NCBI GenBank assembly: GCA_946122785.1
Contig: CAMGYJ010000006.1
Location: forward strand, 47,760,066-47,824,065
Reading direction: 5' to 3'
Source of the DNA: Linum tenue
Taxonomy: Eukaryota > Streptophyta > Magnoliopsida > Malpighiales > Linaceae
DNA length: 64,000 bases
Positions 56,683 through 64,000 of this stretch are shown here, piece after piece. Position 1 is the stretch's first letter. Every line of letters begins with the position of its first letter. The translations under genes were made by a program, and so were the position numbers. The notes beneath the pieces were generated by a model. That model was not told the origin of the DNA, did not search any database, and worked only from the letters and a program-made list of their open reading frames with translations.

Positions 56683-58031
56683 TGATAGACCGTTAATTAC
56701 ACATGTTTTCACCCCTATTCTTGAGCCGTTTGAGGTGTTGATTCTCGTGTTTTAGGCCGATTTCACGCTAGGTTGTGCTTGTTTGTGATATTTCAGGTCC
56801 TAGTACGTGAATGGAGGCCTGGGAGCGAGTTTGGGGTCGATTGGACGAAGATCGGGCGCGAGGCAAGTCGATGAGGAAGCCACACGGGCACACACAAACC
56901 TCACACGACCGTGCAAGTGACCAATGTGGCCGTGTGATTTGTGCCGAGAGCAAACACGGGCAGAGCAGCATTCCCACACGGCCGTGTGACCCTGGCCGTG
57001 TGGGAAGCCTGAAATCCAATTAATAGATACGCCGCATTTTGAGTCACACGGGCAACTGGGTGAGCCACACGGCCGTGTGGCCTGCCCGTGTGAGTGGGGA
57101 AATCTTGGTTTTTCACCCAATTCCGAGCCACAAGTGAGAGAATCGGATTTTCAGAGCAAAAACAGAGTTTTAGAGAAAGAAAGAGCGAAGAACAAACTCT
57201 AGGAGCTATTTGGAGTGGATTTCTCACCATTGAAGCCCAGATTGCGTCCCCAGGAGTGAAGATTGACATCCCAGAGCAGATTTTCCTCATCTTTATGAGT
57301 ATGACTACTCTGATTTCTGTTTTCCTCTCTCTTTCTATGGAGTAGAACCATTCTCTCACTTGGGTATGAAGAACCCTAGTTCCTTGTGTTAGGGATTTGA
57401 TTGTAATGACTTGGGATGATTATACTGCTTGGTTTTAATCGAATGATGCATGTTTTATTGAATTGATTGAAGTCTGATAAGCTTTTCTTGATTTCTGCTG
57501 CAAACTGAGATAGATAGAATCTGATTAGGTTGTTAGAGCTTCTTCATTTGATAGTAGGAGATTGGTTATACGAGAGTTAGCCAGTTTACTGCTTTGTACT
57601 GGAATTCAATTCCAGTAGTGGAGTCCTGTGTTCACAGCCTCAGCTTTCTATCCCGGTGAAGACTAGTCGTCTGCCGGGTAGTTAGACTGAGAGGGCTTGG
57701 TCAGCTTAAGAGATTCCAAGCTACTGTCGGATCTTCCGCAGTCTAATCAACAGTGAATCAACCCAGGGTAATTACAATTGAACCTAACTAAGGAGCTAGG
57801 GGGACTCATTCCCGAGTGACTCTTTCCTGCTTGAGAAAACCGAACCATTTCCTGCTTTCTTACTGTTTTTAGTTTAAACAACAATCACTCGACTTAGTTG
57901 GCTAGATAATAGATAATCACGGAGTAAGCCATAGATCTAGACCCCGGGTTGATAATAGAACTTGCTTGTTACTGCATTCCCGGACTGCGATTACACTTGG
58001 TCGCAGTTTGGTGTTGTGTTTTGGCGTGTCA
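56683..58031 (+). repeat. Element C 3' LTR
   Basis: TGATAGACCGTTAATTAC...GGCGTGTCA, 1349 bases, intact. Palindrome array at about 56881-57096. Over 1.1 kb it is nearly the same as the 5' LTR. Confidence 0.92.
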
Positions 58032-58036
58032 ACAGC

Positions 58037-58795
58037 TCATTGGGAGGAAAAAGAATCCCCCCCCCAACAGACACTTAAATTTCCAGTACGGATCCATGCT
58101 AATATAAACAATTAAGCCTAAGCACACCGCGGCAGGGTTCTAGGTGGTCACGAATTATCTCACACAAAAATTCAAACCTGAACCATGCCACGGTGGCTAT
58201 CAACCACCACTAAATCAAAACATTTATCATCATTCAACAATTAGCACTTGGTGGGCAAGTTTCTCAAATACAAGCAATTCACATTAAAACACGCCCACCA
58301 AGGCTCAAATAAGCTCAAGCAACATCATTCAATCACCCTAATTCACCTAATTCCTCGCCCTAATGCTAAGTTCAACAATTAATTCACTAAAATTCTCCTC
58401 ATTTCACTACCTAATCCGATTCTCCCAATAGAAATAAGGTAGAGCCGAAAACCAACTCGGAGACTCAAGTAGGATGCAGAAGGAAGTGAGGTGAGGGCAA
58501 GGACGGTGAAAATTTTTCAAAAAATAGACCGAAGAAAGTTGCCTGAACTCTCGTCGGAGGCTCGCTGAACTCTCGTTGGAGGCTCGCCAGCGGCGACTTT
58601 GTCGGAAAGAATGTGCTCCAAATCTCCCCAAAATCTCGGTGAATGCCGCCTTTGAAGAGGGGAGAATGGGTCTGTGTTTGGTTTTGGGTTTTGCTCGCCG
58701 GAAATGGGTGAAATGGCCAAAAATTGTTGGAATTTCGCGATTTCCGGCGAGATTTGAAAATTTTCGGCGAGTTTTGGGTCGTGAAGTGAAGATTC
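58037..58795 (-). other. ORF-1 leader of element F
   Basis: Minus-strand sequence aligning with the ORF-1 leader of C (CGCCGGAAAT, TTTTTGGCCATTTC, GGGGAGATTTGG, CATCCTACTTGAGTCTCC). Its ORF-1 lies beyond the element C insertion, at 40904-41419. A C-run of about 9 is at 58058-58067. The open frames here are shadows. Confidence 0.65.
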
Positions 58796-59023
58796 GACGT
58801 TCACGACCCTTTTATAGGCAGACTCTTGAGTTCACGGATGCGTTTTCCTGTTGACGGTCTTAGAGAACGTGAACACGGCAATCCATCCGTGAACTCGGGC
58901 AACCCGGTGGGTTTGACACACGTGGAAGCACCCTGGTTCACGGACGCGTTTGCCTGTCCACGGTCTTGAAGCACCCACGGTCTTATAAGACCGTGAACTT
59001 AGCAATCCGTCCTTGAACTCAAG
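58796..59023 (-). repeat. Internal palindrome array, element F
   Basis: GTTCACGG, CCGTGAAC, CACGGTCTT and related half-words repeated about ten times. The LTR of F (63312-63538) uses the same word. Confidence 0.8.
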
Positions 59024-59189
59024 TGAAAAGAGGCCACTTATGGAAAAAAAATTTGACTTGACCTATTCCACCGTGCCTTCTATCGATTACCACACAACCA
59101 AAAAAATTGGCACGGGGATACCACTCGACCGCTTGAACTCTTCACTCGACACACAAAAACGAAAAATAAGGAAAAGAAAACAAACCTAC

Positions 59190-59207
59190 ATTGGGTTGCC
59201 TCCCAAC
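59190..59207 (-). ncRNA. Conserved post-pol hairpin, element F copy
   Basis: Sense GTTGGG-AGGCAA-CCCAAT: same loop and preceding AGCGCTT as in A, C and D, but stem pair three is U-A instead of G-C, and the closing pair is G-U. Confidence 0.6.
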
Positions 59208-59226
59208 AAGCGCTAAGTTAACGTAG

Positions 59227-59920
59227 CTAGCTTGACGTTGCGGATCTATCACACCTTTGAACGTGATGCCGCCGAGAGTGGATCCACCACGTTTTCGAGG
59301 CGAAATCACTCTCCATGGGGTGGCCTTCTTGACCAATTACTTTTGCTTTGCCCTTTTCCTTCCACTGGGCCTTAGCACGACTTATCCTTTCCCTCCAAGC
59401 TACTTTCCTTCCTTCTTTGGGAAACATGCTCTCCTTGCTTTCCTGCATCACATCATCACAAGAACCAACAATAATAGTGGGGTTCGCCTTGCAAGGCTTC
59501 CCTCCACTTGCATTCATATCACCCGCATCAACTTCCTTCACTTCCTCACTCCTAGGCTTATGATCAATTCCAAGAGTAATTCTCTCCTCACCATATCTCA
59601 GTATCAAAGTTCCATTATTTACATCAATTAATGCCTTGGCGGTGGCTAGTAAAGGGTGCCATAGTATGAGTGGCATCTCAGAATCCTCACTTATATCCAT
59701 GATAAAAAAAATATGTCGGATAACAGAACTTTCCCACTCGTACTAGCACGTCCTCCACTATGCCCGTAGGACTAATCACAGAGAGATCGTCCAATGTGAC
59801 ACTAAGCCTCGTAGTCTTTAGTTCACCTATGTCTAGCCTCTTAAAAAGTTTATATGGCATCACATTTATGCTCGTCCCTAGTCCGCCAAGGAATTTTCTA
59901 TGTGATAAGAACATATGCAA
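59227..59920 (-). pseudogene. Element F protease
   Basis: Aspartic protease relic. The gag frame ends ...HIENSLAD-stop at about 59878; in the next frame it continues LGTSINVMPYKLFKRLDIGE, so a one-base loss breaks the frame exactly at the catalytic D-L-G. Further on, VRVGKFCYPTYFFYHGYK and MDISEDSEMPLILWHPLLATAKALIDV are in separate frames, with GRP of the flap region changed to WHP. After the protease the frame reads SKESMFPKEGRKVAWRERISRAKAQWKEKGKAKVIG. Unlike A, C and D there is no recognisable integrase tail. Confidence 0.8.
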
Positions 59921-61958
59921 AGAGGTATAGTGAAACTACCTGGATCGGGTTGCTTCTTGGGCAACCTGTTGAGGATGAAGGCTGAGCACTCATCTCCTAG
60001 GGTGACATTGGTGAGGTCTTTGAACTTTGGCTTCTTAGAGAGACACCCCTTAAGGTATCTCAAATACCTTGGCATGTGGGCCATCCCTTCGAGGAAGGGA
60101 ATGTTGAGGTGGAGCATTTGGAGCATCTCCATGAAACCTCCACATTCCGCTTCCAATCTTTCCTTATGACCTCTCGTGGGAAAAGGTAGGGGTGGTGTGT
60201 ACTCGGTCATAGGTGGTGGCGTTGGCAATGCCTTCCTTGCCACTCCTCTCTTTTCCCCCGAGATTTCCTCTTCTTCACCCTCGGGTAGAGGGTCTTCCTT
60301 CTCATTCACTTCTTTGGAAACGACCTCCGGGGTCACCTTCCAGCTCCTCAATAAATTTGCATTGCACCCGGCTTGATCCTTGGGGTTGGCAATGGTTTGA
60401 GAGGGTAGGGTTCCCTTTGGTCTCTCAGTGAGGATCCTGGCAAGATTGCTAATTTGGACTTCCAAGTTTTGGAGACTCGCTTGGTGGCTACGGAGTCCCG
60501 CCTCAATCGAGGTAAACTTGGATGTTGCCACATCCATGAATTTATCAATCTTCTCGAACTTATGAGAGATTGTACTCATAAAGGCGTTCACAAGGTCTTC
60601 AAGTTCAGAGAACTTGTCGGCTTGTTGTTGTTGTTGAAAACCTTGACCGCCTTGTTCTTGGTATGGTTGTTGGAAGATCGAGTTTTGGAATTGAGGCCTT
60701 TGTTCGATGAATGTTGGCCGAGGTTGATAGTTTCCCGGTGGACCTTGGAAACCGGGAGGTCTTGGATTGGTAGGGGAAAACTAAGCGAAGTTTTGATGAT
60801 TGCGCCAACCGGGGTTGTAGGTGTTGCTATAAGGGTTGTTCCCTCTAGCATTGAAAATGAAACTCACTTGCTCCTCGCGGGTACTCGATTCCTTTATCGC
60901 CTGGCAATCTGCAATTTCGTGATTGGTGCTCGAACACCAATCACAAGACATCACCTCTCTCTCTCTTGCTTCTCGTCCTCAAGAATCACCTCGGTAAACT
61001 TATCAAGCTTCGCTTCAAGTGGAGCACTTGCTCCCACACTTCACACTCCTCGATCGGTGCTTCTCTTCCCACTTCTTGTCAAGCCCCAATCATATCCCTT
61101 AAGAGCCATATCTTCGAGCAACTCGGTCACTTGAGGAGGGGTCATGTTCATCCACCTCCCTTGGCAAAGAGAGTCCATGAGGATCTTGTCATCTTTAATG
61201 AGTCCTCCATAGAAAGTTTCTATCCGAAATTGCTCCTCGAATCCATGGTGAGGGCAGTGGAGGAAGTAGTCGGAGAATCTTTCCCATGCATCCCTAAATG
61301 TCTCATCCTCCTCTTGCTCAAAGTGAGTGATCTTGTTCCTCCACTCGGTCGTCTTGGAAGGAGGACAATATCGGGTTATGAACTTGTTGACGAGATTGTC
61401 CCAAGAGGTGATATATAGAGCGAGACGGTTGTTGAGCCATCGGAGTGCCTTCCCCGCCAAAGAATAGGTGAAGAGCTTCAATCGCAATGCCTCCTCGGGG
61501 ATGCCATTTATCTTCAAGCTTCTCGCTAGCTCAAGATACCTTTGGACGTGCTCTCGTGGTGATTCATGGGCAAGCCCGTGGAAGTAGGCATTTTGTTGAA
61601 TCATCGTCACGAGAGACGACTTGATCTCAAAGTTGTTGGCGGCCATGCGTGAATGTAAGATGGGAGATTGGATATCCGCCGTCCGTGGAGCCATGTAATA
61701 GCCCATAGTCCTTGGCCCTTTCTCGGCTTCCGCTTCTCCATTCGGGTTTGGAGGTGGATTAGCCCCTCTGTGTTGATTTGACGCCATCTCAACTACAACT
61801 CCTTCTTCAATTACTTCAATACCAGGATCAAATTGTTGTCCCCTTTCTTCACTTATCCTTCTTGCCTCCACTTGCTCCCTCTCTTGAGCTAGAAGTCGTA
61901 GATTCCGGTTAATGTCGTCGTCCAATGGTGTTAAAGGCGTCGGATTGCTCCAGGTCAT
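59878..61958 (-). pseudogene. Element F gag
   Basis: Gag of the F lineage, diverged from C and D. ATG 61958 gives MTWSNPTPLTPLDDDINRNLRLLAQE, then MGYYMAPRTADIQSPILHSRMAANNFEIKSSLVTMI, the gag core HVQRYLELARSLKINGIPEEALRLKLFTYSLAGKALRWLNN and RDAWERFSDYFLHCPHHGFEEQFRIETFYGGL, to YDWGLTRSGKRSTDRGV at 61041. A frame change follows; then NPYSNTYNPGWRNHQNFA, a stop at about 60783, a Gln/Pro-rich stretch, FEKIDKFMDVATSKFTSIEAGLRSHQASLQNLEVQISNLA (coiled-coil-like), and ECSAFILNRLPKKQPDPGSFTIPLCIC at the protease boundary. Frameshifts and stops make it inactive. Confidence 0.88.
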
Positions 61959-62085
61959 GCACCTCCCTACACACACTTAAAGAACACAACACGTCTAGCA
62001 CAAACAAACACTTCACAACTGAACAAAAACGGATATTAAAAGCTAGATTAACACCAAACAAACTTTTCACGATAACGGACCGAAG

Positions 62086-62103
62086 TCCCTGGCAACGGCG
62101 CCA
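62086..62103 (-). promoter_or_regulatory. Primer binding site, tRNA-Asp (element F)
   Basis: Sense TGGCGCCGTTGCCAGGGA, one mismatch to the tRNA-Asp 3' end, six bases after the 5' LTR. Confidence 0.9.
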
Positions 62104-62109
62104 AAAACT

Positions 62110-63731
62110 TGACTCGCGATGACTATCACAATAAAATCCCACCTAAGGTCCAAGTATAAACCTTAGATGGGTGCAATATAGGGGCAAGTATGTTTAAATA
62201 TTGACACGGGCCGGTCCATGTACCGCTACTTTGAGTGTTTGAAACATTATCTAGCGGATTGGTTTTGGTGAAAACAAAGGTGTAAGACTAAATTGTTTTG
62301 TAAAGGTAAAATGGATTTGACTCTAGTTGAGAAAGCTTCACCCGGGTGTTGCTCCCCCTAGCTAACAATTATTACTAGAAGAATCAAACGACCGTGTGTG
62401 GTTAGGGGGTCATAAACTGCAGGGAAGTTTAACAAGCCGCCGAAGCTACCCTCTTAGCCTCTAGGTTGAGGAATGGGATACGATCCAAGCCACTAATATG
62501 ACCCTCTCAACCTATCAACTAAGGAATGGTTAGACTTCACCCTCGAATTGGAGTCCAGACGACCACCCACAACCAAATCCTAAGTGCTAATGCGAATTAG
62601 GAGGTTTTCCATTTAACTAACCTAGAATAGGAGGCATAAAATGCCCAAGGAAACCCATCTCTGATAGAGCCTCTTAAGTTAAGGAGGGGTTCTCTCTAAA
62701 CTAGCTTAGGAGACATTGAATGCCCAAGGAAACCCATCTCGAATGAGCCTCTTAGGTTAAGGAGGGTTCTCCCTAAACTAGTTTAGGAGGCATTGAATGC
62801 CCAAGGAAACCGAGCCTCTTGGGTAAAGGAGTTTTCCTCTCTAAACTAGCCTAGGAGGCATGAAATGCCCAAGAACACCCAATGAGCCTCCCTAAGAAGG
62901 TCTCCTCTCTAAACTAGGCTAGAATGGTAATTAGATTGATAGGGTTTCACACAACACAATCATTTCTTAATAATACCTCCACATTCACATTAAAACACAA
63001 CCACACACATATAATTCAATTCATACAAGCATTCACATATTTGTAGCTGGGGTTTACAAACATGCAAGTGAAAGAAGGGACTACTCCATGCTAAGAGAAT
63101 GGAAAACACCGGAGAGGGAAAGGGAAATCAACAAGAAGATGCAATCCTTGCTCCTTGTGCTGAAGAAATCGTCCTCTTGGGGAAGAAATTCCCAAAACCT
63201 TGCTTGGAGAAGAAACCCTAGCTTTTCCTCTTCTTTGGTTCGTCACTTTCTCACTCTAAAATCTGAAAAAGGAGAAGTTTCTCACTCTAGGTCTCTCCCT
63301 TCTTCCTTGGTTCGTGAACATTGTAACGCGTCAGTGAACTCAGTGTTGCGACCAAAACGCACTGCTTCATTTGCTCGGGTTCACGGTCAATGGCCTCTGT
63401 TCACGGTCTTAGTGACCGTGAACTGCCTGGGCGTCAGTAACTTGAAAACCCCCTTAGTTTTCTTCTCGATTCATGGGTTCTGGATCCAGTTCACGGCCTT
63501 TTGAGAACGTGAACTCCAACGTAAGGTCGTGAACATCGGCTATCTCCACCTTTTTGCCCGGTCTTTGGTCCTTTTCTTCCAACTTTCGACTCCGGGTTTG
63601 GTTTTACCTGTTAGGATCTAAAACACACTAAAACACAAGCAACCTCGCGTAAAACCAATCTTTTTGGAGTTCAATTGCAACAAATGTCAAAAAGAATCGG
63701 GGATAAAAAGTGTAAAATAAGTCCCGAATCA
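62110..63731 (-). repeat. Element F 5' LTR
   Basis: 1622 bases, displayed TGACTCGCGATG...CCCGAATCA. It contains the minisatellite at 62628-62933 and a palindrome array at 63312-63538 (GTTCACGGTC, GACCGTGAAC). A 138-codon plus-strand frame at 63088-63504 overlaps it but has no domain and is not called. Confidence 0.9.
62628..62933. repeat. Minisatellite in the F LTR, about 75-85 base unit
   Basis: About four units of AGGAGGCAT.GAATGCCCAAGGAAACC followed by GAGCCTCTTA and CTCTCTAAACTAGC. The truncated 3' LTR (about 40800-40903) has only about one and a half to two units. Confidence 0.85.
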
Positions 63732-63751
63732 GTGAATTTCAAGAGGGCTAT

Positions 63752-64000
63752 TGACTCGCACGAAACTACACCACAATTAAACCCCAATTAGAGCCCAAGT
63801 TTTTAAACTCTAATCGGGTCTTGTGTAGGGCAAGTATCTATATATAGACCCAGGCTGGTTCGTCTACCCTTACTTTGGTTGATGAAATCATTATCTAGCG
63901 ATAAAACTTTGGTTTAAAGGTTTGCCAATTGAAATGAAAGAAAGCAAAAGTTATTTGGTTTGAAAACTCTTTGGCGGGAAAGTCACTTGGGTTTCGCTTC
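63752..64000 (-). mobile_element. Start of another related LTR, cut by the window edge
   Basis: TGACTCGCACGAAACTACACC, then TTATCTAGCGATAAAACTTTGG and GTCACTTGGGTTTCGC, matching the landmark order of the family LTRs. It begins 15 bases after the target duplication of F. Its identity (solo LTR or full element) is outside the window. Confidence 0.75.

Larger units (their letters stand above)
41449..58031 (+). mobile_element. Element C: Athila-like element inside F
   Basis: Plus-strand element flanked by ACAGC (41444-41448 and 58032-58036). Both LTRs carry the same word CACACGGCCGTGTG. Interior: gag split by element D (42722-43252 and from 49952), protease plus integrase tail, hairpin, palindrome array, ORF-1, polypurine tract. 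Without D it is about 9.9 kb. It lies between ORF-1 and its leader in F. Confidence 0.93.
40285..63731 (-). mobile_element. Element F: Athila-like element, outermost of a nest
   Basis: Minus-strand element with ends TGACTCGC (40285) and GAATCA (63731), flanked by GTGAA (40280-40284 and 63732-63736). Removing element C (41449-58031 plus its duplication) leaves about 6.9 kb: 5' LTR 62110-63731, primer site, gag, protease, hairpin, palindrome array, ORF-1 leader, ORF-1, and a truncated 3' LTR 40285-40903. It has no polymerase domains. Confidence 0.9.

Overview
This window is nuclear DNA from a flowering plant, probably a eudicot. The intergenic sequence is AT-rich. The only intact host gene I can support is a plant BCA2-zinc-ribbon/RING-H2 ubiquitin ligase at 7945-9240. 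Nearly everything else is layered transposable elements: Athila-like Ty3/gypsy elements with a tRNA-Asp primer site, an L1-type LINE, a copia fragment, hAT-type non-autonomous elements, a Helitron and small MITE/SINE relics. Many boundaries are supported by target-site duplications (TSDs) that I read directly.

Layout. 1-0.5 kb: copia reverse transcriptase relic (minus). 0.8-6.8 kb: Helitron termini and a 3.4 kb non-autonomous Helitron holding a MITE. 7.7-9.2 kb: the RING-H2 gene. 10.0-11.4 kb: solo LTR. 11.4-29.0 kb: a decayed L1 LINE split by element A (14744-24097, minus, TSD CTCTT), which itself holds a foreign solo LTR, and by a hAT element (24327-26160) that holds a second hAT element. 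29.1-35.4 kb: decayed Athila-like element H (minus) carrying three hAT insertions. 35.4-40.3 kb: AT-rich DNA with a LINE RNase H fragment and a solo LTR. 40285-63731: element F (minus, TSD GTGAA), containing element C (41449-58031, plus, TSD ACAGC), containing element D (43253-49951, plus), containing a hAT MITE (45566-45991). From 63752 another related LTR begins and runs off the window.

How the elements work together. A, C and D encode Gag and an aspartic protease, but the protease frame runs directly into what looks like the C-terminal tail of an integrase. Reverse transcriptase, RNase H and the integrase core are missing at the same place, so these look like descendants of one non-autonomous gag-protease lineage that depended on enzymes from elsewhere. 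F carries gag-protease but I found neither polymerase nor the tail. C, F and H (and a scrap in A) also carry the extra ATHILA ORF-1-type gene downstream; D has lost it.

The most unusual signal is a set of short palindromes with a CGGCCG-like centre. They are dispersed through the LTR and, in C, D and F, again in an internal region between the protease gene and ORF-1. Each element has its own arm sequence (CACACGG/CCGTGTG in C, CGCACGG/CCGTGCG in D, GTTCACGG/CCGTGAAC in F, and others), and in C, D and F the internal array uses the same word as the LTR. Two conserved RNA-type hairpins also recur: one just after the pol stop with a compensatory base change, and one with a GGGA loop just before the polypurine tract. 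All alignments and identity statements here are by eye.
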